Below are positions 56,625 through 64,000 of a DNA stretch of 64,000 bases, in pieces (within the stretch, counting starts at the first letter, position 1; the number at the start of each line of letters is the position of its first letter). The DNA comes from Halobiforma lacisalsi AJ5 (GTDB lineage Archaea > Halobacteriota > Halobacteria > Halobacteriales > Natrialbaceae): assembly GCF_000226975.2 (NCBI RefSeq), contig NZ_CP019285.1:3720001-3784000 (forward strand), read 5' to 3'. The position numbers and the translations under genes were made by a program. The notes beneath the pieces were generated by a model, which worked only from the letters and a program-made list of their open reading frames with translations, had not been told where the DNA came from and did no database searches.

Positions 56625-57470
56625 ATGAAAGCGCTCTGTGCAACCGACCTCTCGGCCGCCAGCGAGGCGACGATCGAGAACGAAACCTGCCTCGAGTGTC
56701 TCGGTCGGATCGGCGTCGAAGAGATCCACCTCGTGACCGTCATCCCGTCGAACGTCCACGTGGGGATGCCCGGAATGGACTTCGAGAAGCGACGCGAAGA
56801 GGCGCTGTCACGGTACCGACAGGTCATCGAGGACGCCGGCTTCGACGTCGAAACGCACGTGGTGCGGGGGACCCCGCACCGTCGGATCACCGGTATCGCC
56901 GAGACGATCGGCGCAAGCATGACGATCGTCGGCTCACGGGGGAAGAGTCCGCTCGAGAACCGGGTGATCGGCTCGACGGCCCGCAACCTCGCGCGGACGA
57001 CGGTGACGCCACTGCTCGTCAACCGGGTCGAACGCGAGGCCGACGACCCCGACGTGGTTCGCCAGCACCTCTTCCAGCGGATGCTGTACGCGACGGACTT
57101 CTCGGAGAACGCCGACCGGGCGTTCGAGGCGTTCTCGTACCTCCGTCACGCGACCGATGAGGCGACCCTCGTTCACGTCGACACGCCGAAGGATCCCGGC
57201 CTCCCCGAGGACCAGGAGCCGGCGGACCGCCTCAGGGAACTGGCCGGTCGGCTCGAGGACTGGGGGATCGAGACGCGAACGGACGTGCGGACGGGGGATC
57301 CAGCGGACGAGATCCTCGCCGCCGAAACCGAATACGACCCGACGACGATTCTCGTCGGCTCCCGCGGACACAGTCGGCTCCGACGTCTGCTGCTTGGCAG
57401 CGTCTCCGAGGACATCGTGGCTCGAGCCGACGGCAACGTGTTGCTCGTGCCGCCGGAGCGGACGGCCTGA
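56625..57470 (+). CDS. tandem universal stress protein (two UspA domains)
   Basis: The 281-residue protein starts MKALCATDLSAASEATIENE. Both halves are UspA domains: the first has VGSRGKSPLENRVIGSTARN (G-x2-G-x9-G[ST]) near residues 105-125, the second begins MLYATDFSENADRAFEAFSY and ends VGSRGHSRLRRLLLGSVSED. Two complete ATP-binding motifs imply ATP-binding stress signalling. The chosen ATG removes 15 codons in the promoter region. It is divergent from the tauE operon and shares the promoter region that holds the AATATTGT motifs. Confidence 0.88.
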   Translation: MKALCATDLSAASEATIENETCLECLGRIGVEEIHLVTVIPSNVHVGMPGMDFEKRREEALSRYRQVIEDAGFDVETHVVRGTPHRRITGIAETIGASMTIVGSRGKSPLENRVIGSTARNLARTTVTPLLVNRVEREADDPDVVRQHLFQRMLYATDFSENADRAFEAFSYLRHATDEATLVHVDTPKDPGLPEDQEPADRLRELAGRLEDWGIETRTDVRTGDPADEILAAETEYDPTTILVGSRGHSRLRRLLLGSVSEDIVARADGNVLLVPPERTA

Positions 57471-57477
57471 ACGGCCG

Positions 57478-58032
57478 TCAACGACGGGCGACGACTGCCA
57501 GCGTCTCCGGCCGGTCGTGGACCCGCTCGACCGTGAACCCCGCCCGCTCGAGTTGTGCCACCACCTCGTCGGGACCGAACCGCTCCTCGACCGGCGGCCC
57601 GTCCTCGCCGTCCCCCGTGGCGGACCAGTCGACCGTGACGAGTCGCCCGTCCGGCCGGATCACTCGGGCGAGTTCCGCGAGCGTCTCGTCGTCGGCGTAC
57701 TCGTGGTGGGTCATCGTCGAGAACGCGCCGTCGAGGCCGTCGTCGTCGAACGGCAGCGCGGCGACGCCGCCCGTGACGAGTTCCACGTTCTCCGCCAGTC
57801 CAGCCTCGCGGTGGTACTCGTGCATCTCCTCTTGAACGTCGACGGCGTACAGCGTCCCGACGAAGGGAGCGACGTCCCGCGAATAAAAGCCCGTTCCCGA
57901 GCCCAGGTCGGCGACGACGTCGTCGCCGGATGGATCGAGCATCTCGAGCAGTTCCTCTCGCGAACAAAACCGGTACCGCGACGGGTCCTCGAGCGCGTCG
58001 GCGCGATCGACGGGAAACGTATGAAAGCCCAT
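57478..58032 (-). CDS. class I SAM-dependent methyltransferase
   Basis: The 184-residue protein starts MGFHTFPVDRADALEDPSRY. SAM motif VVADLGSGTGFYSRDV (about 38-53), then AVDVQEEM (acidic loop), ALPFDDDGLDGAFSTMTHHE and the late strand GRLVTVDWSA. The UbiE/small-molecule type is the closest by layout. It lies between the tandem UspA gene (convergent, 7 bases apart) and the small CydB-linked gene. The substrate is unknown. Confidence 0.85.
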   Translation of the reverse strand: MGFHTFPVDRADALEDPSRYRFCSREELLEMLDPSGDDVVADLGSGTGFYSRDVAPFVGTLYAVDVQEEMHEYHREAGLAENVELVTGGVAALPFDDDGLDGAFSTMTHHEYADDETLAELARVIRPDGRLVTVDWSATGDGEDGPPVEERFGPDEVVAQLERAGFTVERVHDRPETLAVVARR

Positions 58033-58107
58033 GCGTGGTAGTCGAGGGCCGAGTGCAATACGGTACCGATCTGATGGGAACGGACGGTCTCACCGCCACT
58101 GCCACCG

Positions 58108-58395
58108 TCACTCGGGAGCCCGGGTGCTCGAGGCGCGAAGCCATCCCTTGACGAGTTCGTTCACGTTATGAAAGACGATACCGACGGTGAGCAGCGACAC
58201 CGCCAGATAAATCACGAATCCGGGCGGCCCCTCGACTGCGGCCCCGAGGAATCCGCCAGCGAGACCGACGAGGGTAAGCTCGAACCAGGTCACAAGAATC
58301 CGGGAACTCAGTCGCGGCGGTGTGGCGACGGGCTCGAGCGACGATCCGTCATCGGGGCCAGTGGGGGCGTCGCCGCGGTCGGTGTCGGGGCACAT
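58108..58395 (-). CDS. small membrane protein downstream of cydB
   Basis: The 95-residue protein starts MCPDTDRGDAPTGPDDGSSL, with a soluble N-terminus of about 32 residues and two helices (about 37-58 and 60-79: WFELTLVGLAGGFLGAAVEG, VIYLAVSLLTVGIVFHNVNE). Its ATG overlaps the cydB stop (TGATG), so it is the last gene of the cytochrome bd operon. Small extra subunits such as CydX are known for bd oxidases in bacteria; this protein is larger and unrelated by sequence, so an assembly or stability role is only inference. Confidence 0.76.
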   Translation of the reverse strand: MCPDTDRGDAPTGPDDGSSLEPVATPPRLSSRILVTWFELTLVGLAGGFLGAAVEGPPGFVIYLAVSLLTVGIVFHNVNELVKGWLRASSTRAPE

Positions 58396-59396
58396 CAGTA
58401 CGACTCACCCGCTTCGATCGGGCCGCTGAACGCGGAGTAGAGGACCACGAAGTAGACGAACACGAGCGGAAGCAGGACGGCCGCTCCGATCGACATGAGG
58501 TTGAGCGGCAGCGTCGAGACGATGGCCGACTCGACAGTCAGTCCCGCGACCGGATCGATCGTCGGATACAGCAGGCCGGCGACGATCGCGACCAGGGCGA
58601 AGACGAGCCCTGCGGCGGCGCCGAACGCGACGTAGTAGCGGTCCGTTCGCGTCGCCGCCGCGTACACCCCGGCGAACGCGAGCGTAGCGACGACGAGTGC
58701 GGCGATCGGAACGGAAAACAGGTCAGGGCGCAACGCGGGCGCCGTCCAGTAGACGGCACCCAACGTCACCACGACCAGTGCGAGATATGCCGCGAGCGCG
58801 TAGTAGCCGGCCGTCTTGAGATCGACCCGGAGCTCACCTCGCGTCTTCAGCCGGAGGAACGCGACGCCGTCGACGACGGTCAGCGCGACGACGGCGAGGC
58901 CGACGACGATTCCGGGGAGTGTGACGATCGCCGTCGCGCCGAACAGCCAGTTCGCGGTGAACATGCCCAGGAAAAACGGAGCCGTGAGACTGCCGACGAC
59001 GAAGGATCGGCCCCACCAGCGTTGCCAGGCCTCGTCGTGGCGCTGCTCGTACATTTCGGGGGCGAGTCCACGGAGGATGAGCGCCCCCAGGATAGCGAAC
59101 ATCAACAGGTAGTGGCGGCTGAACAGGTTGGCATAGACCGCCGGGAACGCAGCGAACATGGCGCCGCCGAAGACGACGAGCCACACCTCGTTGCCGTCCC
59201 AGAACGGCCCGATCGCGGCCAGCAACCGTTCCCGCTCCTCCTCGTCGTCGCGGGTCGCGAACAGGACGCCGACGCCGAAGTCGAACCCGTCGAGGAACAG
59301 GAACAGAGCGAAGATGAAAAACAACAGTCCGAACCAGAGGTCGGGAAGGGGAAGCCCGAATAGCGGCTCACTCGAGAGCGACGCCGGATCAGTCAT
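58395..59396 (-). CDS. cydB: cytochrome bd quinol oxidase subunit II
   Basis: The 333-residue polytopic subunit has the standard CydB pattern: LFLFLDGFDFGVGVLFATRD, GPFWDGNEVWLVVFGGAMFA, AFPAVYANLFSRHYLLMFAI, LALVVVTLGAVYWTAPALRP and PLVFVYFVVLYSAFSGPIEA. It pairs with CydA to reduce O2 with quinol electrons without pumping, and bd oxidases are notably resistant to sulfide and other inhibitors. It overlaps the cydA stop by eight bases. Oxygen limitation and sulfide exposure would suit the neighbouring SQR-like gene. Confidence 0.95.
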   Translation of the reverse strand: MTDPASLSSEPLFGLPLPDLWFGLLFFIFALFLFLDGFDFGVGVLFATRDDEEERERLLAAIGPFWDGNEVWLVVFGGAMFAAFPAVYANLFSRHYLLMFAILGALILRGLAPEMYEQRHDEAWQRWWGRSFVVGSLTAPFFLGMFTANWLFGATAIVTLPGIVVGLAVVALTVVDGVAFLRLKTRGELRVDLKTAGYYALAAYLALVVVTLGAVYWTAPALRPDLFSVPIAALVVATLAFAGVYAAATRTDRYYVAFGAAAGLVFALVAIVAGLLYPTIDPVAGLTVESAIVSTLPLNLMSIGAAVLLPLVFVYFVVLYSAFSGPIEAGESY

Positions 59397-60813
59397 CGCC
59401 GCTCACCTCTGGTGCGGTCGCGTCCGATCCCTCGGTGGGGGTCACCGACGCCACGTCCGGCGGACCGGCCCGGACGATACGGACGACGACGTACGTATAC
59501 AGCGCGAGCAGTCCGAGGTAGACGACGGCGAAGCCGACGAGTGTCACCGTCGCTTCGGTCCCGCTCAAGCCTGACGAGACGCCCTCGCTCGTCCGCAGCA
59601 CGTCCTGAATGACCCACGGCTGGCGGCCGACCTCCGTGACGATCCATCCCAGTTCGACCGCGACGATTCCGAGCAGCGTCGATCCCATCAGCGCCTTGTG
59701 GAGCAGGTCGTCCTCGAGCAGTTCGCCACGCCACCAGCGGTAGCCGCCCCAGACGGCGAGCAGGACGAACCAGAACCCGAGCGCGACCATGATCCGAAAC
59801 GCCCAGAAGACGAGTGCGACCGGCGGCTGCGGGCCTTCGAACTCGTTCAGTCCCTGGATCGTCGCCTGCGGATCGCCGCCGCTGGCGAGCCACGACGCGC
59901 CGCCGGGGATGCCGATGCCGAAGATATCCTTGGCTCGCGGATCGAGCAGGTCCTGAAGGCTCGTCGGAAAGGCGACGATATACTCCGGAACGTACGCATC
60001 GGTCTCCCAGACGGCCTCCATCGCGGCGAACTTCTGGGGCTGGGTCTCGAAGACGTGTCGGGCGTAGAGGTCGCCATGAAGCACCTGCAACGGAGCGGTG
60101 ATGAGCAACGCGACGATCCCGATTTTGAGCGTCGTTTCCCAGAACTCGACGTCCTCGATGGGGTAGCCCCAGACGTGGTGGCGGAAGATGAAGTAGGCAC
60201 CGAGTCCTGCCATGAACAGGGCGACCGACTCGACGGCCGCGTTCTGCATGTGAACGAACATCCACGGGAACCTGGGGTTTGCGTAGGCAGCGATCGGATC
60301 GACCAGGTGAACGATCGTCTGTCCGTTCTCCGTCGCCAGTTCGTAGCCCCTCGGCGTCTGCATCCAGGAGTTGGCGATCAGGATCCAGACGGCCGAGAGC
60401 CACGTTCCGACGCCGACCGCGACTGCCGAGATCATGTACAGGACGTTGCCCACCCGGTCACGTCCGAACACGAAGATGCCGAGGAACGTCGCCTCGAGCA
60501 TAAACGCCATCATCCCCTCGAGAGCGAGCGGACCGCCGAACAGTTCCCCGGCAGTCGTCGAGAACGCCGCGAAGTTGGTTCCGAACTCGAACTCGAGGAC
60601 GATGCCGGTTACCGTGCCGACGACGAAACTGACGGCGAAGATTCGCGTCCAGAACCTGCGCAACTGCTCGTAGATCGGCTTCCCGGTTCGAATGTCTTTC
60701 CACGTGAAGTAGACGAGAAACGGGGCAAGCCCCATGCTCATCACGGGAAAGATGATGTGCACGATGGTCGTGAGCGCGAACTGCAGCCGACTTCCGGTGA
60801 CTGGATCGATCAT
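59389..60813 (-). CDS. cydA: cytochrome bd quinol oxidase subunit I
   Basis: The 474-residue subunit carries the hemes b558, b595 and d. The high-spin heme His19 (TTIVHIIFPVMSMGL), the second-heme His and Met region (VHMQNAAVESVALF, LKIGIVALLITAPLQVLHGD) and the quinol-loop motif GRQPWVIQDVLRTSEGVSSG are all present. The short Q-loop is of the cyanide-insensitive (CIO/CydA-short) type. The ATG at 60813 (MIDPVTGSRLQFALTT) is right. It is the first gene of cydA-cydB-small membrane gene; CGATTCGAATCG at 60846-60857 lies upstream. Confidence 0.95.
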   Translation of the reverse strand: MIDPVTGSRLQFALTTIVHIIFPVMSMGLAPFLVYFTWKDIRTGKPIYEQLRRFWTRIFAVSFVVGTVTGIVLEFEFGTNFAAFSTTAGELFGGPLALEGMMAFMLEATFLGIFVFGRDRVGNVLYMISAVAVGVGTWLSAVWILIANSWMQTPRGYELATENGQTIVHLVDPIAAYANPRFPWMFVHMQNAAVESVALFMAGLGAYFIFRHHVWGYPIEDVEFWETTLKIGIVALLITAPLQVLHGDLYARHVFETQPQKFAAMEAVWETDAYVPEYIVAFPTSLQDLLDPRAKDIFGIGIPGGASWLASGGDPQATIQGLNEFEGPQPPVALVFWAFRIMVALGFWFVLLAVWGGYRWWRGELLEDDLLHKALMGSTLLGIVAVELGWIVTEVGRQPWVIQDVLRTSEGVSSGLSGTEATVTLVGFAVVYLGLLALYTYVVVRIVRAGPPDVASVTPTEGSDATAPEVSGDD

Positions 60814-61027
60814 GTCGTGAATGTGAACCGTGGCCGGAAACGATGCGATTCGAATCGGAACTGCCGTCGGCTAACGGTAGGGGTCGGTCGGGAGTAGCGT
60901 TTCGGGTTCGAACGTCGAAATAGGAAGTTTTGACGCCCTATACGCGAGTTTGGTCCGAAAGCCGTCGACGAGCCATGGGAGGAATGGGGAGGACCGGCGG
61001 AATAGCGGGTAGTGGCTCAACGCTGAA
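60814..61027. other. intergenic region between cydA and DUF1641
   Basis: These 214 bases contain the perfect palindrome CGATTCGAATCG (60846-60857), about 35 bases upstream of cydA. It may mark a cyd operator, but palindromes of this composition arise easily in this G+C-rich DNA. Confidence 0.35.
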
Positions 61028-61672
61028 CTATCGTCCGAGCCGTTTCCCGATCCCGCGGGCGACGGCGATCGCGAATCCGAGGCCCCGGCGGACGTTCAGG
61101 TCCCGGAGGGCGCTCACCAGCCCGCGGAATCCGACCGGTTCCGGTGGGTCGGCGCTCGCCTCGCCGACGGCCTCGAGCAGCGACTCGAGCGTTCGAACCG
61201 TGTCCTCGTCGCTCGCGGTGTCCGCCAGTTCGCCGAGTCGCGTCCCGGTCGCCGCGAGGTCGGTCACCATCCCGTCGTCCATCGCGTTCGAGGCCAGCGC
61301 GGCGAGGTCCGCCAGCGCGACGAGGTCGTCGAGCGTCCCCGACCGCTGTAGCCGGGCGAGCGTCTCGAGTGCGTCCGCGAGGTCGTCGGCGTTCTCCCCG
61401 GTCGCCTCGCCGAGCCGTGCGACCTCGTCCGTCGCCAGCCCGTCCGCCGCGGCACCGAGGTTCGTCGCGGTACCGGACAGTTCCTGGACCATGCGGTCGT
61501 CCATCGCGGCCGTCGCCAGGTCCGCCGTGTCGAGGAGGTCGTTGACGACGTCGAGTCGCTCGAGGAACCGCGCGACTTCGTCGGGGTGCTCGGCGATCAG
61601 TTCATCGAGTTCCGCCGGCGGTTCGGTCCCGGCGTCGGCCCCGGGTTCGGACTCGGCTTCGGTCTCGGACAT
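61028..61672 (-). CDS. DUF1641 protein
   Basis: The 214-residue protein starts MSETEAESEPGADAGTEPPA, an acidic leader, followed by four or more amphipathic helical units (ERLDVVNDLLDTADLATAAM, SGTATNLGAAADGLATDEVA, DALETLARLQRSGTLDDLVA, LASNAMDDGMVTDLAATGTR). DUF1641 is often next to sulfide:quinone-type reductases and formate dehydrogenases in archaea and bacteria. The start overlaps the upstream reductase stop (TGATG), so it is the last gene of tusA-reductase-DUF1641. It may stabilise or regulate the reductase; unproven. Confidence 0.87.
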   Translation of the reverse strand: MSETEAESEPGADAGTEPPAELDELIAEHPDEVARFLERLDVVNDLLDTADLATAAMDDRMVQELSGTATNLGAAADGLATDEVARLGEATGENADDLADALETLARLQRSGTLDDLVALADLAALASNAMDDGMVTDLAATGTRLGELADTASDEDTVRTLESLLEAVGEASADPPEPVGFRGLVSALRDLNVRRGLGFAIAVARGIGKRLGR

Positions 61673-62814
61673 CAGAGTAACCCCCGTGCGGTCAGCCAGT
61701 ACGACTCGTTGTACCCCAGTTTCGCCCAGTGCAGCGGCGTCGACGGCTCACGGACGTACGGCTCCTCCCCGTAGCCGAACTCGATGAACGTCGCCTCGTC
61801 CATCCCGGCCTCGAGGAAGCAGACGGTCTTCCCGTCGTAGGTCGCCGTCGGAACCGTCCCGCGGACGCGGCTGGCGATCCGGTCGGCGACGACGCCCGCC
61901 TCGTAGTGGGCGACGCTGCCGGCCTTGCTCGTCGGGACGTCGGCGGTGTCGCCGATCGCATAGACGTCCTCGGCCGCCGTGGCCTCGAGCGTGTGCCTGT
62001 CGACGTCGACCCAGCCGTCCTCGCCGAGGCCGGCCGCGGTTACGAGGTCGCTCCCCCGGTGGGGCGGGATCGCCACGAGCAGGTCGTACGCGAGTTCCTT
62101 GCCTTCGACGGTCTCGATGACCTCGGCGTCGGGATCGACCTCGTCGACGTTGAAGAACGTCTCGAGGTTCACGTCGCGCTCTTCGAACAGGTCGCTCGCC
62201 CAGTCGGCGATCGGCTCGAGGCCGTGGGCGCGGTTGATCGGGTAGGTGTAGGTGAGTTCGACCTCCTCCCGCAGACCGCGCTCGCGGAGCCAGTCGTCGA
62301 CCATCAGGACGAACTCGACGGGTGCGGCCGGGCACATGTGCGGGACGCCGACGACGCTCAACACGAGGTGTCCCTCGGTGAACGCGGCCAGTTCGTCCCG
62401 CAGCGCCTCGGCACCGTCGGGGCCGTAGAAGTGGTGGCCACCCTCCGCCAGGCCGGGAACGGCTTCGGGCTCGAGGGTCGCGCCGGTCGCCAGCACGAGC
62501 TGATCGTAGGATAGTGCGGTCGCCCTCTCGGCCAGCGACAGCTGCTTTCGCTCGGTGTCGACGTCGGTGACTTCGTCGATCGTCAGCGTCACGCGCCGGT
62601 CGACCAGCTCCTCGATCGGCCGTTTCGCGTCGTCGACCGTCTTCTTTCCGAACGGGACGTACAGGAAGGTCGGCTTGTAGACGTGGTGCTCGTCGGCCGT
62701 GATCAGCCGGACGTCGACCTCGCCGGCCTCGATCTCCGGCTGAAGTTCGTCGGCGAGCCGGTTCGCGAGCACGGTACCGCCGGTTCCGCCGCCGACGATG
62801 GCGACTCGGTGCAT
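61672..62814 (-). CDS. sulfide:quinone oxidoreductase-like flavoprotein
   Basis: The 380-residue protein has FAD motif IVGGGTGGTVLANRL, second motif LVLATGATLEPEAVPG and the C-terminal FAD motif VYAIGDTADVPTSKAG. Potential catalytic thiols are Cys161 (PHMCPAAPVEF) and Cys332 (KTVCFLEAGMDEA). The CxxxP motif plus a second distal Cys suits SQR, which oxidises sulfide to sulfur species and reduces quinone; a general NADH dehydrogenase role cannot be excluded. It starts one base after the tusA stop. CydAB encoded nearby can re-oxidise the quinol. Confidence 0.84.
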   Translation of the reverse strand: MHRVAIVGGGTGGTVLANRLADELQPEIEAGEVDVRLITADEHHVYKPTFLYVPFGKKTVDDAKRPIEELVDRRVTLTIDEVTDVDTERKQLSLAERATALSYDQLVLATGATLEPEAVPGLAEGGHHFYGPDGAEALRDELAAFTEGHLVLSVVGVPHMCPAAPVEFVLMVDDWLRERGLREEVELTYTYPINRAHGLEPIADWASDLFEERDVNLETFFNVDEVDPDAEVIETVEGKELAYDLLVAIPPHRGSDLVTAAGLGEDGWVDVDRHTLEATAAEDVYAIGDTADVPTSKAGSVAHYEAGVVADRIASRVRGTVPTATYDGKTVCFLEAGMDEATFIEFGYGEEPYVREPSTPLHWAKLGYNESYWLTARGLL

Positions 62815-62815
62815 C

Positions 62816-63055
62816 TCAGTTCACCTCCAGGTAGATACGCCACTCATCGTCCAGTTCCTCGATCTCGAGCAGGTCGTGGCCTGCCTCCTCGAGCCACTCC
62901 GGAACGTCGGTCGTGGAGTTGCGGGCCGTGGTCTGCAGTTCGACCACGGTGCCCGGCTCGAGCGTTTTCACCTTCCCGATGAGGTCCATCAGCGGGCCGG
63001 GACACGTCGCACCACGCGAGTCGATCGTTACGTCAGGGGATATTGCGTTGGACAT
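62816..63055 (-). CDS. tusA: TusA/SirA-family sulfur carrier protein
   Basis: The 79-residue protein starts MSNAISPDVTIDSRGATCPG. TusA-like proteins carry sulfur as a persulfide on the Cys of CPxP; here Cys18 is in ATCPGPLMDLIGKV, followed by PGTVVELQTTARNSTTDVPE and the beta strand EWRIYLEV. In sulfur-oxidising archaea TusA passes sulfur from rhodaneses or DsrE-type proteins. It is the first gene of tusA-SQR-like-DUF1641. A TTGT/ACAA element (63083-63099) abuts its TATA element CTATAG (63075-63080). Confidence 0.92.
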   Translation of the reverse strand: MSNAISPDVTIDSRGATCPGPLMDLIGKVKTLEPGTVVELQTTARNSTTDVPEWLEEAGHDLLEIEELDDEWRIYLEVN

Positions 63056-63082
63056 CGTTCGATCACGTTTGTGTCTATAGTT

Positions 63083-63099
63083 TTGTGCAATATAAACAA
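63083..63099. promoter_or_regulatory. TTGT-N9-ACAA element upstream of tusA
   Basis: TTGTGCAATATAAACAA lies immediately upstream of the tusA TATA element (63075-63080 on the minus strand). The inner bases are not symmetrical, but position and arms follow the trxA site. Confidence 0.5.
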
Positions 63100-63227
63100 T
63101 CTCAGTAACCCCTGTCGGCTGGAATCGTCGAAGGGTATATGAGGTCCTCCTCGGATATCACGAACGACCACGGATACGGAGGGCTGGATCAGTCGGCTGC
63201 TTCTTCGGTCCGTTCCTGCGACAGATA

Positions 63228-63246
63228 TTGTTTCCTTTGTACACAA
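63228..63246. promoter_or_regulatory. TTGT-N11-ACAA element upstream of the second thioredoxin gene
   Basis: TTGTTTCCTTTGTACACAA aligns base for base with TTGTGTGCGTTCTACACAA at 52028 in 13 of 19 positions, including all of TTGT and ACACAA. It abuts the TATA element ATTATAG (63249-63255). Confidence 0.6.
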
Positions 63247-63279
63247 CCATTATAGTGATCGAGTGCGAACGACTGCGTG

Positions 63280-63720
63280 ATGGCTGACTCCCAGAACGGA
63301 AATCTCGACGACGAACGACAGCGGATTCGCGAAAAGAAAAAGCGCGAACTCCAGAAGCGCCTCGAGGACGGCGAGGAGTCGCTCGAGGACGCCGACGGGA
63401 CACCCGAAGAGCCGATCCACATCGAGGGGAGCGACCACCTCGACGAGGTCGTCGACGAGTACGACGTCGTGCTCGTGGACTGTTACGCCGACTGGTGTGG
63501 CCCCTGTCAGATGCTCGAGCCGACGATCGAAGCGCTGGCCGCCGAGACCGGCGCTGCGGTCGCGAAAGTCGACGTCGACGCTCACCAGCGACTGGCCCAG
63601 CAACTCGGCGCGCGCGGGGTCCCGACGCTGGTCCTCTACGCGGACGGCGAGCCGGTCGAGCGGATGGTCGGGGCACAGAACCGCGGGACGCTCGAGGGCC
63701 TGATCGAACAACACACGTAA
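63280..63720 (+). CDS. thioredoxin with charged N-terminal extension
   Basis: The 146-residue protein starts MADSQNGNLDDERQRIREKK. An N-terminal amphipathic, highly charged helix (about 10-40) is followed by a thioredoxin fold with WCGPC (Cys73, Cys76, plus Cys68 in LVDCYADWCGPCQM) and ARGVPTLVLYADGEPVERMV. A TATA element 25 bases upstream implies a leaderless message; the TTGT-N11-ACAA site abuts it. It is divergent from the tusA operon. The helical extension may target it to a partner; otherwise it acts as a disulfide reductase. Confidence 0.9.
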   Translation: MADSQNGNLDDERQRIREKKKRELQKRLEDGEESLEDADGTPEEPIHIEGSDHLDEVVDEYDVVLVDCYADWCGPCQMLEPTIEALAAETGAAVAKVDVDAHQRLAQQLGARGVPTLVLYADGEPVERMVGAQNRGTLEGLIEQHT

Positions 63721-63789
63721 CGGCGAGGGCTCGACTCGGCCCGAGGAACGAATCGGACGGACGACCGACGATACGACCACTGCACCACC

Positions 63790-64000
63790 ATGACCACCGA
63801 CTGGCGACGGGCGCTCGAGACGCAACGCGAGGAGAAAGACCAGTACTTCGGCGAACATCCGCGCTCGCCGTTGCCCGATGGCGAGCGCGAGTCCTTCGAC
63901 GGCCTCGAGTACTACCCGGTCGACGGCGACTACCGGTTCGAACTCCCCCTCGAGGAGTACGACGATCCCGAACGGGTCACCGTCGGGACGAGCACCGACG
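63790..64000 (+). CDS. DUF1684-like protein (C-terminus outside window)
   Basis: The reading frame starts with ATG at 63790 and runs off the right edge, so 70 residues are visible (MTTDWRRALETQREEKDQYF, then GEHPRSPLPDGERESFDGLE and YRFELPLEEYDDPERVTVG). The K/D-x-F...PRSPLP...F.GL.Y.P pattern is that of DUF1684, a family of unknown function. The previous stop lies 67 bases upstream. The context (thioredoxin neighbour) does not settle the function. Confidence 0.8.
   Translation, partial: MTTDWRRALETQREEKDQYFGEHPRSPLPDGERESFDGLEYYPVDGDYRFELPLEEYDDPERVTVGTSTD

Overview
The window comes from an extremely halophilic archaeon (class Halobacteria, most likely a Natrialbales relative of Haloterrigena, Natrinema or Natronorubrum). 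The supporting evidence is high G+C, very acidic proteins, leaderless genes with a TTTA/TTATA box about 25-30 bases before the start codon, Tat-type lipoproteins, an archaeal GHMP shikimate kinase, a CDC48 AAA ATPase, a ferredoxin-dependent 2-oxoacid oxidoreductase, and many small haloarchaeal membrane and zinc-ribbon proteins. No rRNA, tRNA or CRISPR array was seen.

Layout. 1-2.3 kb: a terminal-oxidase cluster (coxB, a DUF6789-like gene, two tiny membrane proteins). 2.1-8 kb: a five-gene DUF1059/OsmC/methyltransferase/membrane operon, then a decaying redox island (HxlR regulator with repeated operators, DUF6069, deleted NmrA-like gene, frameshifted F420/FMN-type gene). 8-9.9 kb: a vapBC toxin-antitoxin pair whose toxin is split by a 1,069-bp insertion sequence. 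The pair is bracketed by two copies of the 3' end of the chorismate mutase gene. 9.9-24 kb: core genes (aroQ-aroK, two conserved haloarchaeal genes, cdc48, an ABC ATPase, a cupin behind a DtxR-type iron box, the folC-folP fusion, porAB). 24-29.5 kb: a 2-oxoacid/acetoin-type dehydrogenase cluster (E1 alpha, E1 beta, AcoX-like kinase) converging on an E2 gene fused to an OsmC peroxidase domain. 29.7-37.7 kb: housekeeping genes, aroC, and an IS630-type element inserted in front of a cupredoxin-like lipoprotein gene. 38-40 kb: thioredoxin and thioredoxin reductase. 40.5-46 kb: a membrane-protein island with three CPBP proteases, one truncated. 46-51 kb: a serine hydrolase, a polymer-forming membrane protein, and a flavin disulfide reductase with a His-rich tail. 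51-64 kb: two paralogous Cys-rich HTH regulators, a FNT channel, TauE/SafE, UspA, cytochrome bd oxidase, TusA-SQR-DUF1641 and a second thioredoxin.

How the genes fit together. The 51-64 kb stretch plus trxA-trxB reads as a thiol and reactive-sulfur module: a carrier (TusA), a flavoprotein resembling sulfide:quinone oxidoreductase, a quinol oxidase (CydAB), a sulfur-anion permease and thioredoxins. Palindromes or half-sites with TTGT and ACAA arms sit just upstream of the TATA box of both regulator genes and of trxA, tusA and the second thioredoxin, with a half-site before the DUF7512-tauE operon. This suggests one shared regulon controlled by the regulators themselves. The E2-OsmC fusion is the most striking single protein. 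It places a dithiol-dependent peroxidase on the same chain as the lipoyl domain that could reduce it.
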